Source: Xenorhabdus vietnamensis (lineage in GTDB: Bacteria; Pseudomonadota; Gammaproteobacteria; Enterobacterales; Enterobacteriaceae). Taken from it: a stretch of 36,141 nt of DNA. The position numbers were made by a program, and so were the translations under genes. Under the pieces are notes generated by a model. It searched no databases, had not been told where the DNA came from, and saw only the letters and a program-made list of their open reading frames with translations. How positions within the stretch are numbered: the first letter of the stretch is position 1; every line of letters starts with the position of its first letter. Location: positions 1 through 36,141 of the forward strand of contig NZ_MUBJ01000030.1 of assembly GCF_002127535.1 (NCBI RefSeq), read 5' to 3'. Of this stretch, positions 1 to 8,949 are shown piece after piece.

Positions 1-80
1 AGACTGGAGACGGCGGCATCAATACCGGGCGCAACTATGTCACTATCGCCGCCGGGGAGATCATCGGCTTACAGCGCAAT
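1..80 (+). other. Unidentified edge fragment, open on the plus strand
   Basis: The first 80 bases are clearly richer in GC than the DNA that follows. They read without a stop in plus frame 3 (TGDGGINTGRNYVTIAAGEI and onwards), while the minus frames are interrupted. The composition is protein-like, so this may be the 3' part of a gene cut by the window edge and by the palindrome at 81. The frame stays open to about 452, but beyond 81 that is coincidental read-through across the repeat and the antisense of yfhM. I do not recognise the protein. Confidence 0.25.
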
Positions 81-110
81 TACGGCTGTAGTACTAGTAC
101 TACAGCCGTA
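81..110. repeat. Perfect 30-bp palindrome
   Basis: Positions 81-110 equal their own reverse complement. The arm is TACGGCTGTAGTACT and its mirror follows directly with no spacer. The same arm recurs at 210-222, next to the break in yfhM. Two abutted copies of a terminal inverted repeat would give such a palindrome, as when one small mobile element sits beside or inside another. Confidence 0.85.
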
Positions 111-222
111 ATCATCCCAAAATTAACGTGTTATCTGATAATCAATAAACTGAGAAACCGTATCATTTCAAGCTGTTCTACGGGCATATTTCCGATTGAG
201 AAAAACAAATACGGCTGTAGTA
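98..222. mobile_element. MITE-like element, 13-bp terminal inverted repeats
   Basis: TACTACAGCCGTA at 98-110 and TACGGCTGTAGTA at 210-222 are exact inverted copies bounding 125 bp with no gene of its own. The right end lies exactly where similarity of the flanking minus-strand gene to YfhM stops. This suggests that insertion, perhaps followed by a deletion, truncated that gene. A TA at the outer edge would fit an IS630/Tc1-type TA target, but no transposase is visible. The family assignment is inference. Confidence 0.5.
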
Positions 223-593
223 TTAGGCTCCAAAGGAACAGAGAATGTCACCACCATTGCGCTGGCACCATCCAGTTGCAGTTCGGAAGCATCCAAGATT
301 GTGACATCTTTACCTGCATAGCGCTGTGCCAGCGTTCTGGTGCCTACTATAGATTTCATATCCTTAGGTTCCACAACTTTGGATTCCGTAACTTTATCTG
401 TCGATGCTTCCGATTTAGCTTTTGCATCTTGAGAGTTACTATTTTGGGATAATGATGCGTGAATCTTATTTTTCTCAGGGTTTTCGGATTGATCACATCC
501 AGATAGTGCGAATAGTGAAAATAACATGGCAAACACTACCGCCAGATATTGCTTTCTCCTTATCGCCCATTGCCACAATTGTCGTTGATACAT
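168..593 (-). pseudogene. yfhM: Truncated alpha-2-macroglobulin lipoprotein YfhM, N-terminal remnant
   Basis: E. coli YfhM is a periplasmic lipoprotein of about 1650 residues that traps proteases. It is usually paired with the peptidoglycan synthase PbpC. Only about 141 residues remain here. A signal peptide ends in a lipobox LSGC with the lipid-accepting Cys at residue 33. A hydrophilic linker follows, and then LAQRYAGKDVTILDASELQL...VTFSVPLEP, which matches the start of YfhM's first folded domain. After PLEP the frame runs into the terminal repeat of the small element (210-222) and stops. I chose the ATG at 593 because AAGGA lies 8 nt upstream; the frame could also open at 611. The remnant lacks the bait region and the thioester domain, so it cannot act as an inhibitor. 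It could at most yield a short exported lipoprotein. Confidence 0.85.
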
Positions 594-945
594 AACCACA
601 ATCCTTATCAATTTACCGGATATACCGGAATATGCTTTTTTGGATGTTCATTATGGTACTTCTTATTTCGCATAACCAAAGCGTAGAAAAATAACTAAAT
701 TTCTAAACAAATAGAAATATGTCTTATATTTATACCCCATGTTCTTGCCGATTTTCGATGCCCCTCGCAATATTCATTTCGCAAGTATTATCAAATTACA
801 AGGAAAGTAGATTACAAAAAAGTAGATCGCAAAAACCACGGGGTAAAATTGATGAAAAATAGTATGTGTTATACCTGAAATAATTTCTGTGCTGTAAAAG
901 TAGTTCCATTGACAAAAAATAACGCCATAGTACAGAGTTCAACCA
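594..945. other. AT-rich intergenic region, nothing recognised
   Basis: The 352 bases between the yfhM remnant and the sseB stop are AT-rich and contain no credible ORF. The only local structure I see is a CCGG-ATATA-CCGG motif near 617-629, just upstream of the yfhM ribosome-binding site. In E. coli this stretch carries sseA (3-mercaptopyruvate sulfurtransferase) facing the other way. No trace of it is visible here. Confidence 0.5.
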
Positions 946-1374
946 CTATTGATTGACAACAGGAATGGTACTACGCAACCAACTCCCTAATTTACGCTGA
1001 TAGAAAGGTTGAGTATGCTGAATCAAGTAATGGCTAATGCCCCCTTCTTTTTCGTCAAGCAGGCAAAAATCGACAGATTCGTCTTCATCGAGATATTCGC
1101 AAGCCAATTCACCGGCTTCTTGAATCAAGAAATTAAGCTCACTATCTGTTAGTATCGCACTGAATTCCAAACCAATTAATAAATTGGGTTTTTCATCCAC
1201 ATTTTTATCATGGGCCATGACCAAAAAAGCTCGCCGAACAGGTTTATGCTGTTTGAATAAATCAATTAGTGACTCAATAAGCTGAGCTGGCTGTTCTTCC
1301 GGCTGACTCAGAGTAATACGGCTTCCACCAGGAACCTCTATTTCGGTAGCAATAGACCCATTTGATAAACTCAT
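946..1374 (-). CDS. sseB: SseB-like protein, single C-terminal domain
   Basis: SseB (enhanced serine sensitivity protein B) is a conserved cytoplasmic protein of uncertain biochemical role. E. coli SseB has about 258 residues in two parts. This 142-residue product matches only the C-terminal domain: PAQLIESLIDLFKQHKPVRRAF, then PNLLIGLE, then EGGISHYLIQHTQPFYQRKLGSWLR. The start is not an artefact of a broken longer gene. GGAG lies 6 nt before the ATG, and the 170 bases upstream are AT-rich tandem repeat rather than a decayed N-terminal domain. It lies downstream of pepB on the same strand but is separated by the repeat array, so it may have its own promoter. It may be a natural short form of the lineage. 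Confidence 0.8.
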   Translation of the reverse strand: MSLSNGSIATEIEVPGGSRITLSQPEEQPAQLIESLIDLFKQHKPVRRAFLVMAHDKNVDEKPNLLIGLEFSAILTDSELNFLIQEAGELACEYLDEDESVDFCLLDEKEGGISHYLIQHTQPFYQRKLGSWLRSTIPVVNQ

Positions 1375-1390
1375 GAAAATCTCCGGACAA

Positions 1391-1465
1391 TGTTGTTTAA
1401 GTTAATGTTGTTTAAATTAATACTGTTTGAATGAATATTGTCTGAATTAAGGCTGTTTGAATTGA
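1391..1465. repeat. Five-unit 15-bp tandem repeat in the sseB leader
   Basis: Units begin at 1391, 1406, 1421, 1436 and 1451 in exact 15-bp register. Examples are TGTTGTTTAAATTAA, TACTGTTTGAATGAA and TATTGTCTGAATTAA. The shared core is TGTTTGAATTAA with a few substitutions per unit. The array sits 17 nt upstream of the sseB start codon, so any change in copy number would alter its 5' untranslated region or promoter. Confidence 0.85.
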
Positions 1466-1546
1466 AGTTAAAATCATTGAAGAATTCAACAATAGCTCCC
1501 CACAAGAAGAGCTATTAGAAAAAATATTTTTAATTTATTTTACTTA

Positions 1547-2842
1547 TTACTTTGCTTTTGCCAGCAATAAACTGGCAATAGTGCGTACACCGTATCCCGT
1601 TGCACCCGCAGCCCACTGCTCAACAGATGATTTACGGTAAGTTGCTGAACAGTCGATATGCACCCAACCTTTTTTGTAATTTTCTACAAAATGAGACAAG
1701 AACGCTGCTGCGGTACTTGCTCCTGCCGAATGTGCTGGTGAAGCAATGTTATTCAGATCAGCAAAGTTGGACGGCAGTTGGCTACGATGGAATTCCGCCA
1801 ATGGTAAGCGCCAGAATAATTCATTTTCATTATCTGCCACAGCCAGTAAGTCAGATACTAATTGATCATCAAAGCCCAGTACTGAATGGTAATCATTTCC
1901 TACTGCTGTTTTCGCTGCACCAGTCAAAGTGGCGGCATCTATAATAAGTTGCGCTTTTTCCGCACTGGCATCAATCAAACCATCAGCCAGAACCAGACGC
2001 CCTTCGGCATCCGTGTTCATCACTTCAACCGTTTTGCCGTTACGGTAGCGAATGATGTCTCCCAATTTGAAAGCATTACCACTCACCATGTTATCGGCAA
2101 TACTCAGGAACAATTTTACCCGGTGGTTCAACCCACGGCTGATTGCCAGCGCCAGCGCTCCCGTTAATGTTGCAGAACCGCCCATGTCCGATTTCATGGA
2201 ATCCATAAAGTTGGAAGGTTTGATACTGTATCCACCGGAATCGAAGGTAATACCTTTACCAACCAAGCAGGCAAATACCGGTGCTTTTGCATCTTTTGTC
2301 GGATTGAAATCTAATGCCAAGAACACGGGATCACGAGAAGAGCCGCGGCCGACAGTATGCACTCCTGCATATCCCTGTTCATGCAATTCATTTCCCTTGA
2401 TAATTCGGTAACTGATGGCATCACCCGCTACACCACTCAGTAAATCAATGGCTCTTTGGGCAAGCTGCTCAGGCCCCAAATCTTCTGCCGGAAGGTTAAT
2501 GGTATCACGTACCCAATCAATGAATTTGATCCTTCTTTCCAGTTCTTGTTTTTCCGTCGCAGGTAATTGCGGCCACTCAATTGTGCGCAACCCCTTAGGT
2601 GAACGGAAACCCAACCAGAATGCCCAGCTTTTTTCCAGATCCCAACCATCACCCACTAAAGCAATATTGCGAATTCCTTGCCCATCAATTTTACGTCCAG
2701 CACGTTGGATTGCACCCAACTTTCCATTGCCTTCCAAATGGATAGTGATTCCCTGCTCACTTGAACTAATTAGTGCTCTTTCACCCCAGCAAGCGCTAGC
2801 TGGTTCATAAGACAGTGTTATGGGCATGATTTGCTTTGTCAT
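1547..2842 (-). CDS. pepB: Peptidase B (M17 leucyl aminopeptidase family)
   Basis: PepB is a cytosolic dinuclear metallo-aminopeptidase that trims N-terminal residues from small peptides. The 431-residue product is close to the E. coli length (427). An N-terminal domain covers about residues 1-165 and the catalytic M17 domain follows. Metal and catalytic residues are visible at K196, D201 ([15 protein letters not shown]), D219 (MKSDMGG), D278 and E280, with the family signature NTDAEGRL at 277-284 and R282. All expected residues are present, so it should be active. It follows iscX on the same strand, but a hairpin terminator lies between them. The start ATG has only a weak GAG-type ribosome site. 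Confidence 0.95.
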   Translation of the reverse strand: MTKQIMPITLSYEPASACWGERALISSSEQGITIHLEGNGKLGAIQRAGRKIDGQGIRNIALVGDGWDLEKSWAFWLGFRSPKGLRTIEWPQLPATEKQELERRIKFIDWVRDTINLPAEDLGPEQLAQRAIDLLSGVAGDAISYRIIKGNELHEQGYAGVHTVGRGSSRDPVFLALDFNPTKDAKAPVFACLVGKGITFDSGGYSIKPSNFMDSMKSDMGGSATLTGALALAISRGLNHRVKLFLSIADNMVSGNAFKLGDIIRYRNGKTVEVMNTDAEGRLVLADGLIDASAEKAQLIIDAATLTGAAKTAVGNDYHSVLGFDDQLVSDLLAVADNENELFWRLPLAEFHRSQLPSNFADLNNIASPAHSAGASTAAAFLSHFVENYKKGWVHIDCSATYRKSSVEQWAAGATGYGVRTIASLLLAKAK

Positions 2843-2926
2843 TTTTTCTCACTTCTTATCTTATTTGTTCACTTTTGTTCACTGTGTCACATTGCTCACT
2901 GTTTCACAGTAAGGGTTTATTGATAT

Positions 2927-2954
2927 AAAAAAACTGGCGATTGCCAGTTTTTCA
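2927..2954 (-). terminator. Rho-independent terminator after the isc operon
   Basis: AAAAACTGGC at 2929-2938 and GCCAGTTTTT at 2943-2952 form a 10-bp stem with a GATT loop. A- and T-rich flanks on both sides make it usable in either direction. It lies 77 nt past the iscX stop and upstream of pepB, so it probably ends the isc transcript. Confidence 0.8.
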
Positions 2955-3031
2955 TTAAATGCAGACTATGCCAAGTTATTGAGCAAGAATCGGTGAGCTT
3001 GCGCTATTTTTTGCTTTGAGCAAATTTCGTG

Positions 3032-3226
3032 CTACTCATATTCATCCAACCACACTAATAAAATAGCTTCCAATATTTTCTCATTGGATTTTTGTGGATC
3101 ATCGTCAAAATCATCCAGCTCACAAATCCATTCATGCATGTCGGTGAAACGCACTGTTTTAGGATCTAAATCAGGAAATTTGTCATATAACGCTTCGCCG
3201 ATATCACGACAGTCAGACCATTTCAT
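3032..3226 (-). CDS. iscX: Fe-S assembly protein IscX
   Basis: IscX (YfhJ) is a small acidic protein that binds IscS and iron and tunes the rate of cluster assembly. The 64-residue product is nearly collinear with the 66-residue E. coli protein. [40 protein letters not shown] and [15 protein letters not shown] are all recognisable. The DDFDDDP acidic patch is intact. It begins 14 nt after the fdx stop as the last gene of the isc operon. Confidence 0.96.
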   Translation of the reverse strand: MKWSDCRDIGEALYDKFPDLDPKTVRFTDMHEWICELDDFDDDPQKSNEKILEAILLVWLDEYE

Positions 3227-3240
3227 TTTAGATTCTCCTG

Positions 3241-3576
3241 TCAGTGTTCACGTGCATGGTTAATGGTGTATTTGGGGATTTCAATGACTAAATCCTCATC
3301 GGTAACTTTGGCCTGACAGCTCAATCGGCTTTCAGGTTCCAACCCCCACGCCTTATCCAACATATCATCTTCCAGTTCAGTGCTTTCTTCCAGTGAATCA
3401 AAGCCTTCTCTGACGATACAGTGGCAAGTGGTACACGCACAGGATTTCTCACAAGCATGTTCAATTTCAATGCCGTTACGTAACGCAACATCCAAAATTG
3501 ACTCACCTTCCCTAGCATCCAATACTGCTCCTTCAGGGCAAAGTTCGTTATGAGGTAAAAATACAATTTTAGGCAT
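3241..3576 (-). CDS. fdx: ISC-type [2Fe-2S] ferredoxin
   Basis: Fdx supplies electrons for cluster assembly on IscU. The 111-residue length equals that of E. coli. The cluster ligands are C42, C48, C51 and C87, in [15 protein letters not shown] and RLSCQAK. The extra cysteine C46 typical of this family is present. The C-terminal YTINHAREH is conserved. It follows hscA after only 2 nt, which indicates translational coupling. Confidence 0.97.
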   Translation of the reverse strand: MPKIVFLPHNELCPEGAVLDAREGESILDVALRNGIEIEHACEKSCACTTCHCIVREGFDSLEESTELEDDMLDKAWGLEPESRLSCQAKVTDEDLVIEIPKYTINHAREH

Positions 3577-3578
3577 AA

Positions 3579-5426
3579 TTAAATTTCATCCACAGAATGA
3601 CCCGCCAAAGCCCGGCGGATTGATGTGTCCATACGGCGTGCTGCAAATTCCTGCGTTTGCTTGTCCAATTGTTTAATTGCACTTTCAATCGCATCAGGGG
3701 ATGTTCCCTGTGCACTTTCAATTAATACTTGTGCGGCAGCATCAATGGCCGTTTGTTCTTCTTGGCTCAGTAAATCCGCATCTTTTTCCAATGCACTAGT
3801 TAAACTTTCCAGCACCCGAGCTGCTTCGACTTTTTGTTCTGCCAAGTTACGAGCCTGAATATCTTCTTGCGCATTAGCCATGGAGTCTTTGAGCATGCGA
3901 GCAATTTCTTCATCCGACAAACCATAAGAAGGTTTCACTTGAATGGAGGCTTCAACACCCGTGGATTTTTCCAATGCGCTAACACTCAACAGGCCATCCG
4001 CATCAACCTGAAAAGTTACACGAATATGTGCCCCGCCAGCCGACAATGGAGGAATACCACGCAGTGTGAAACGCGCCAATGAACGACAGTCATTGACCAA
4101 CTCCCTCTCACCTTGCACCACATGAATGCTCATCGCACTTTGACCATCTTTGAAAGTGGTAAATTCTTGTGCTCTTGCAACAGGAATAGTGGTATTACGT
4201 GGGATGACTTTTTCGACCAATCCTCCCATTGTCTCCAAACCAAGCGACAGTGGGATAACATCAAGTAACAGCATTTCGCTGTCTGGTTTGTTACCCACCA
4301 AAATATCGGCCTGAATTGCAGCGCCAACAGCGACAACTTTGTCTGGATCGATAGAAGTCAGTGGCTTGCGGTCAAAAAATTCGCCTACCATGCTGCGCAC
4401 TAACGGAACTCTCGTTGAGCCGCCAACCATAACAATCTGCAAAACTCCATCAGTTGTTACGTCCGCATCTTTCAGTGCCCGACGGCAGGAAAGTAATGTG
4501 CGTTTGACCAAAGAAGTGATTAATTCATTAAATTCGGAGCGGGTAATACTGCCCTGCCAGCCAGCAATGCTAATTTCCACCTGTTCTGCCTCACTCAAGG
4601 CAATTTTGGCTTGAGTGGCAATATCCAGCAACTGGCGTTGTAATCTGTGGTCGTTATCGCTGATTCCAGCCTGATCACGTATCCAATTTGCCAACAGCGA
4701 ATCAAAGTCGTCTCCACCGAGAGCGGTATCTCCCCCCGTTGCCAGCACTTCAAACACACCACGGCTAAGGCGGAGGATGGAGACATCGAATGTTCCACCA
4801 CCAAGATCGTAAACGGCAATCACCCCTTCCTGACCGGAGTCAAGTCCATAGGCAACAGCCGCCGCAGTAGGTTCATTCAAAAGACGGAGGACATGCAAGC
4901 CAGCTAAACGCGCAGCATCTTTAGTACCCTGACGCTGTGCATCATCAAAATAAGCAGGAACTGTGATCACGACACCATCAAGTTTACCATCCAAGGTTTC
5001 TTCTGCTCGTTGTGCCAACGACTTCAATATTTCAGAAGAAACCTGAATAGGATCGACTAACCCCGCTACGGTATTGATTAATAGCAAACCGTTTTCACTT
5101 GCCTGAAGCTGATATGGCAGGTTGGGATAACGTTTTTGAATGTCCGCCAAAGAGCGTCCCATCATACGTTTGACTGAACTGACAGTATTGACAGGATCAG
5201 ATGCTGCTTGCTGACGTGCCTGCCAACCAACTTGAATGTCTTCTTGACGATATTGTACAACGGAAGGAAGTAAGTGACGGCTATCACTGTCTGCCAATGT
5301 TTCCACCTGACCGCTACGGACGGTCGCAACCAGAGAGTGAGTTGTACCAAGATCAATTCCCGCAGCCAGCCGACGCTGGTGCGGTGCGGCAGATAAACCA
5401 GGTTCGCTGATTTGTAATAAAGCCAT
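3579..5426 (-). CDS. hscA: Hsp70-family chaperone HscA for Fe-S assembly
   Basis: HscA is the specialised Hsp70 that binds the LPPVK loop of IscU and releases its cluster in an ATP-dependent cycle stimulated by HscB. The 615-residue product (616 in E. coli) has an N-terminal actin-like ATPase with [14 protein letters not shown] (about 23-36), [26 protein letters not shown] and [13 protein letters not shown] beta-sandwich substrate domain starts at about residue 390 and a helical lid follows. There is no disordered EEVD-type tail, as expected for HscA. A 122-nt spacer carrying a 15-bp tandem repeat separates it from hscB upstream. Confidence 0.97.
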   Translation of the reverse strand: MALLQISEPGLSAAPHQRRLAAGIDLGTTHSLVATVRSGQVETLADSDSRHLLPSVVQYRQEDIQVGWQARQQAASDPVNTVSSVKRMMGRSLADIQKRYPNLPYQLQASENGLLLINTVAGLVDPIQVSSEILKSLAQRAEETLDGKLDGVVITVPAYFDDAQRQGTKDAARLAGLHVLRLLNEPTAAAVAYGLDSGQEGVIAVYDLGGGTFDVSILRLSRGVFEVLATGGDTALGGDDFDSLLANWIRDQAGISDNDHRLQRQLLDIATQAKIALSEAEQVEISIAGWQGSITRSEFNELITSLVKRTLLSCRRALKDADVTTDGVLQIVMVGGSTRVPLVRSMVGEFFDRKPLTSIDPDKVVAVGAAIQADILVGNKPDSEMLLLDVIPLSLGLETMGGLVEKVIPRNTTIPVARAQEFTTFKDGQSAMSIHVVQGERELVNDCRSLARFTLRGIPPLSAGGAHIRVTFQVDADGLLSVSALEKSTGVEASIQVKPSYGLSDEEIARMLKDSMANAQEDIQARNLAEQKVEAARVLESLTSALEKDADLLSQEEQTAIDAAAQVLIESAQGTSPDAIESAIKQLDKQTQEFAARRMDTSIRRALAGHSVDEI

Positions 5427-5445
5427 GTGTGCCCCTATAAATCTA

Positions 5446-5535
5446 TATCAGCCGAAATCTATTCAACTGAAACTCATTCAACTGAAATCCATTCAGCCAA
5501 AAATTATTTTAAACAATATGATTCAGCTAAAAGTC
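5446..5535. repeat. 15-bp tandem repeat between hscB and hscA
   Basis: Units in 15-bp register start at 5446, 5461, 5476, 5491, 5506 and 5521. The clearest are ATTCAACTGAAACTC, ATTCAACTGAAATCC and ATTCAGCTAAAAGTC; the 5506 unit is strongly degenerate. The array fills most of the hscB-hscA gap and ends about 20 nt before the hscA ATG, inside the operon transcript. It is a different sequence from the sseB-leader array but has the same unit length. Confidence 0.8.
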
Positions 5536-5548
5536 AGTTAAAAGTCCG

Positions 5549-6070
5549 CTAAAAATCATCCAACAATCGTTCTTCCAGTTGTTCAACCTGCTGCTGTAAT
5601 TTATCCAAAAAGCGTAATTTACGGACTGTATCGGCTGCAATTGACCACTCAGCAGTATTTAGTTGCTGTTCCATCTGCTCGCTACGCGTTTTAATCATTT
5701 TATTCAAGCGAGAGGAAAAACCGTTCAATGCTGTTTCTGGATCCACGCTATGTTCAATGGCATCAAGCTCTTCACGTAATTCCAACTGCTGCATCAGAAA
5801 AACAGTATCTTGCATCGTGTGCTGTTCATTGGATAGATCGAACCCTTGCCGAGATAACATGTATTCCGCACGTTTCAAGGGATGTTTTAGAGTCTGGTAA
5901 CCGTCATTGATAATAGTGGCTTGTTGAAGTGCCAGCGTTTTTTCGCGTTCTGGCTGGTTGGCAAAACGATCAGGATGAAACTGACGGTGCAATTCCTGAT
6001 AGCGGGTCGCCAACTGTTCACGATCAATCGCATAACGTGTGGGCAGCCCAAATAAAGTAAAATAGTCCAT
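5549..6070 (-). CDS. hscB: J-domain co-chaperone HscB
   Basis: HscB is the DnaJ-type partner that brings IscU to HscA and stimulates its ATPase. The 173-residue product (171 in E. coli) has an N-terminal J domain with the essential HPD at residues 32-34 ([12 protein letters not shown]). A three-helix C-terminal IscU-binding domain spans about 85-173. It follows iscA after a 71-nt gap on the same strand. Confidence 0.96.
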   Translation of the reverse strand: MDYFTLFGLPTRYAIDREQLATRYQELHRQFHPDRFANQPEREKTLALQQATIINDGYQTLKHPLKRAEYMLSRQGFDLSNEQHTMQDTVFLMQQLELREELDAIEHSVDPETALNGFSSRLNKMIKTRSEQMEQQLNTAEWSIAADTVRKLRFLDKLQQQVEQLEERLLDDF

Positions 6071-6141
6071 AAGTTACTCTTGTTTTGCAAATACAATTAC
6101 AAAATACAATTAGTTTCGCAAAATGTGGGTCAAAAATGGGG

Positions 6142-6465
6142 TTAAACGTGGAAACTTTCCCCACAGCCGCATTCGCTGGAAACATTGGGGTTGTTGAATT
6201 TAAAGCCTTCATTCAGACCTTCTTTAACAAAATCCAACTCAGTACCATCAAGGTAAAGGATGCTTTTACCGTCAATGATGACTTTCACGCCCTTATCTTC
6301 AAAAATCTGATCTTCTTCATTAATTGAATCAACAAATTCAAGTACATATGCCATACCAGAGCAGCCGGATGTTCTCACTCCCAAACGCAACCCGACACCT
6401 TTTCCTCGATTGTCAAGAAAGGCCAAAATACGTTGGGCTGCACTTTCTGTCAGGGAAATTGACAT
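6142..6465 (-). CDS. iscA: A-type Fe-S carrier IscA
   Basis: IscA receives and delivers Fe-S clusters or iron. The open frame extends upstream to 6612 and overlaps iscU, but the true start is the ATG at 6465. It begins [12 protein letters not shown], gives 107 residues as in E. coli, and is preceded by a GAGG ribosome site 6-7 nt away. Ligand cysteines C35 ([10 protein letters not shown]), C99 and C101 ([10 protein letters not shown]) are intact. A strong 11-bp stem-loop precedes it in the iscU-iscA gap. Confidence 0.96.
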   Translation of the reverse strand: MSISLTESAAQRILAFLDNRGKGVGLRLGVRTSGCSGMAYVLEFVDSINEEDQIFEDKGVKVIIDGKSILYLDGTELDFVKEGLNEGFKFNNPNVSSECGCGESFHV

Positions 6466-6492
6466 ACAACACCTCACTTTAAAACTAGTAAA

Positions 6493-6517
6493 GGTGGATA
6501 TTGCCGCAATATCCACC
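6493..6517. other. 11-bp stem-loop between iscU and iscA
   Basis: GGTGGATATTG (6493-6503) and CAATATCCACC (6507-6517) pair perfectly around a 3-nt loop. No clean U-run follows on the minus strand, so it is not a standard terminator. It could be an RNA processing or stabilising element that gives different amounts of the upstream iscRSU and downstream iscA-hscBA-fdx message; this is inference. Confidence 0.75.
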
Positions 6518-6559
6518 AGAATTATTTTCTTCTTACGAATTCTTTCTTTACGAAAAACG

Positions 6560-6946
6560 TTATTTGGCTTGACGCTTGCTCTTGTAATCAGCAATAGCCG
6601 CTTTGATAGCATCTTCTGCCAAAATAGAGCAATGGATTTTCACTGGTGGCAGTTCTAACTCATCAGCAATCTGAGTGTTTTTAATTGCCTCAGCCTGATC
6701 CAATGATTTACCTTTCATCCATTCTGTTACCAAAGAACTGGATGCAATTGCAGAACCGCAACCGTAGGTTTTGAAACGTGCGTCTTCAATAATACCTTCA
6801 TCGTTGACTTTGATTTGCAGTCGCATAACGTCACCACAAGCGGGTGCACCTACCATGCCACTACCCACGGAAGGATCTTCGCTGTCAAATGAACCAACAT
6901 TACGTGGGTTTTCATAGTGATCAATTACTTTGTCGCTGTAAGCCAT
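6560..6946 (-). CDS. iscU: Fe-S cluster scaffold IscU
   Basis: IscU is the scaffold on which IscS sulfur and iron are assembled into [2Fe-2S] clusters. The 128-residue product has the three cluster cysteines C37 (GAPACGD), C63 (YGCGSA) and C106 (KIHCSILA). It also has the assembly residue D39 and the HscA-recognition motif LPPVK at 99-103. Length and residue positions match E. coli. It follows iscS by 24 nt with a strong AGGAG-type ribosome site. Confidence 0.98.
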   Translation of the reverse strand: MAYSDKVIDHYENPRNVGSFDSEDPSVGSGMVGAPACGDVMRLQIKVNDEGIIEDARFKTYGCGSAIASSSLVTEWMKGKSLDQAEAIKNTQIADELELPPVKIHCSILAEDAIKAAIADYKSKRQAK

Positions 6947-6970
6947 ATCGTTACTCCTGAAACCGTCTGA

Positions 6971-8185
6971 TTAATGATGAGACCATTCAATGGTGCTGAG
7001 ATCCACACCCTGCTTGAACATTTCCCACAACGGAGAAAGATCGCGCAGGTGACCAATCGCGTTGTGAATCAACTTGATTGTGTAGTCTATCTCTTCTTCT
7101 GTGGTAAAACGCCCCAAAGAGAAACGAATAGAACTGTGTGCCAGTTCATCATTCATACCCAGTGCACGCAGGACATAAGAAGGCTCCAGACTCGCTGAAG
7201 TACATGCTGAGCCGGAAGATACCGCCAGATCTTTCAATGACATCATCAATGATTCACCTTCAACATAGTTGAAGCTGACATTCAGGATATGTGGCGCACC
7301 CAGTTCCAAATCACCATTCAGGTAAACTTCTTCAATATCTTTGATACCGTTCCACAAACGCAGACGCAAACCATGTAAGCGTTCTGCCTCTGATTCCAGC
7401 TCTTCTTTTGCAATACGGTAAGCTTCACCCATGCCAGCTATCTGATGGACAGGCAATGTACCTGAACGCATGCCGCGCTCATGACCGCCACCATGCTGCT
7501 GTGCCTCAATACGCACGCGGGGTTTACGGCGAACATACAGCGCGCCAATTCCCATCGGGCCATAAAGTTTATGAGCAGAAAAAGACATCAGATCAACTTT
7601 AAGCTTGCTGAGGTCAATCGGCAATTTACCAACACTTTGAGTTGCGTCAACATGGAAAATGATGCCACGACTACGGCACATTTCACCAATGGTCATAATG
7701 TCCTGAACAATACCGATTTCGTTGTTAACGTGCATGATTGAAACCAGGATTGTATCTTCGCGCATAGTGGATTCCAGCTCTTTCAGATCAATCATGCCGT
7801 TACTCATTGGCGCCAGATAAGTGATCTCAAACCCTTCGCGCTCCAGCTGGCGGCAAGTATCTAAAACCGCTTTGTGTTCAGTTTTGCTGGTGATGATGTG
7901 CTTGCCTTTCTTCTGATAAAATTTTGCAGCACCTTTGATTGCGAGGTTATCTGATTCTGTCGCGCCTGAAGTAAACACGATTTCACGCGGATCTGCACCA
8001 ACTAAATCAGCAATTTGATTGCGCGCAATATCAACCGCTTCTTCAGCCTGCCAGCCAAAACGGTGTGAACGGGAGGCTGGATTACCGAAGATCCCGTCAA
8101 TAGTCAGATAGTTCATCATCTTTTCAGCAACACGTGGATCGACTGGTGTTGTTGCTGAATAGTCCAAATAAATGGGTAATTTCAT
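6971..8185 (-). CDS. iscS: Cysteine desulfurase IscS
   Basis: IscS is a PLP enzyme that converts cysteine to alanine and passes persulfide sulfur to IscU, TusA, ThiI and others. The 404-residue product equals E. coli in length. The PLP lysine is K206 ([10 protein letters not shown]), with the H104 region ([11 protein letters not shown]) nearby. The catalytic loop cysteine is C328 ([14 protein letters not shown]). The C-terminal IscU- and TusA-binding region is present ([20 protein letters not shown]). It lies 64 nt after iscR. In E. coli that interval is where RyhB acts; I did not identify a pairing site here. Confidence 0.98.
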   Translation of the reverse strand: MKLPIYLDYSATTPVDPRVAEKMMNYLTIDGIFGNPASRSHRFGWQAEEAVDIARNQIADLVGADPREIVFTSGATESDNLAIKGAAKFYQKKGKHIITSKTEHKAVLDTCRQLEREGFEITYLAPMSNGMIDLKELESTMREDTILVSIMHVNNEIGIVQDIMTIGEMCRSRGIIFHVDATQSVGKLPIDLSKLKVDLMSFSAHKLYGPMGIGALYVRRKPRVRIEAQQHGGGHERGMRSGTLPVHQIAGMGEAYRIAKEELESEAERLHGLRLRLWNGIKDIEEVYLNGDLELGAPHILNVSFNYVEGESLMMSLKDLAVSSGSACTSASLEPSYVLRALGMNDELAHSSIRFSLGRFTTEEEIDYTIKLIHNAIGHLRDLSPLWEMFKQGVDLSTIEWSHH

Positions 8186-8249
8186 TGCTCACATGCTCCG
8201 TAAGACACTTTTAATACTTTCATTGCCAAAACAAGTAGTTACCGCAAGG

Positions 8250-8744
8250 TTACGCACGAAGATTAACGTTAATTGTCTCTTGAGGCCTACCGTTAGGGGT
8301 ACGGCGCTTATCGCTGTCTTGACGATCAGCAACGTTTAATACTTCTTGGTTATTCACTAACTCTTCTAAACTGATGCTACTCAGGAAACTCGTGATGCGA
8401 TCACTGAGGTCACGCCACAAGGCATGAGTCAAACACCGATCGCCACCTTGACAGCCTTCCCTGCCCTGACAACGAGTGGCATCAACGGATTCATCAACAG
8501 CTGAAATCACTTCGGCAACGAAAATTTTACTGGCATCTCTGCCCAACAAATAACCGCCACCCGGACCACGGACGCTAGAAACCAGACCATTTTTACGCAG
8601 GCGGGAGAACAACTGCTCAAGATAGGAAAGGGAAATTCCCTGACGTTCAGAAATGTCGGCTAATGGCACCGGCCCTTCTTGTGAATGCAACGCCACATCC
8701 AACATGGCTGTTACCGCATAACGTCCTTTTGATGTCAGTCTCAT
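8250..8744 (-). CDS. iscR: Fe-S cluster-sensing regulator IscR
   Basis: IscR (Rrf2 family) carries a [2Fe-2S] cluster. As holo-protein it represses the isc promoter through type-1 sites. I start it at the ATG at 8744 ([20 protein letters not shown]), which has GGAG upstream and gives 164 residues (162 in E. coli). The longer frame to 8804 would run through the promoter. The winged-helix domain covers about 1-80, with the wing at [11 protein letters not shown]. Cluster ligands C92, C98, C104 and H107 are intact ([20 protein letters not shown]). It is the first gene of the isc operon. Confidence 0.97.
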   Translation of the reverse strand: MRLTSKGRYAVTAMLDVALHSQEGPVPLADISERQGISLSYLEQLFSRLRKNGLVSSVRGPGGGYLLGRDASKIFVAEVISAVDESVDATRCQGREGCQGGDRCLTHALWRDLSDRITSFLSSISLEELVNNQEVLNVADRQDSDKRRTPNGRPQETINVNLRA

Positions 8745-8775
8745 AACAAAAACTCCGTGGTGAAATATGGGTAAA

Positions 8776-8804
8776 ATTGTGGCATTCCTGACTATTTTAG
8801 TCAA
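8776..8804 (-). promoter_or_regulatory. Sigma70 promoter of the isc operon
   Basis: On the minus strand, TTGACT (-35, plus 8799-8804) and CACAAT (-10, plus 8776-8781) are 17 bp apart. They lie 32 nt upstream of the iscR ATG. The -35 hexamer lies inside the proximal IscR site, consistent with repression by occlusion. Confidence 0.8.
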
Positions 8805-8833
8805 CTATTTAACCAAGTAATTTACTCAACTAT
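8784..8833 (-). promoter_or_regulatory. Two abutting type-1 IscR operators
   Basis: The proximal site (8784-8808) reads on the minus strand as ATAGTTGACT, four A/T bases, then an AGTC-containing mirror arm. It fits the E. coli type-1 consensus with about one mismatch. A second, weaker match (8809-8833; GAGT and ACTT in place of GACT and AGTC) starts at the next base. E. coli PiscR also has tandem type-1 sites. Two 25-bp sites end to end imply dimers on successive turns and supports feedback control by IscR. Confidence 0.8.
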
Positions 8834-8949
8834 TATTTGGCTGCCTTTCACTTTTTTCACCTACTTACTCTCGGCTTTCCAACTGTTTTCCGCTATATTT
8901 TCCAGCGATTTCTTCTTGTCACTTCATGCTATTTTTTAAAAGCATCAGT

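Noticed and set aside
81-110. Rho-independent terminator
   Set aside because: The palindrome is perfect but has no loop spacing and no T-run, and its arm recurs at 210 as an element end.
2927-2954. Part of a REP element
   Set aside because: A single stem with A/T flanks after an operon is explained fully as a terminator.
6142-6612. Longer IscA with a 49-residue N-terminal extension
   Set aside because: The extension overlaps iscU, is not conserved, and the inner ATG at 6465 has a proper ribosome site.
8250-8804. Longer IscR starting at 8804
   Set aside because: That start would lie inside the promoter and IscR operators. The ATG at 8744 matches the family.
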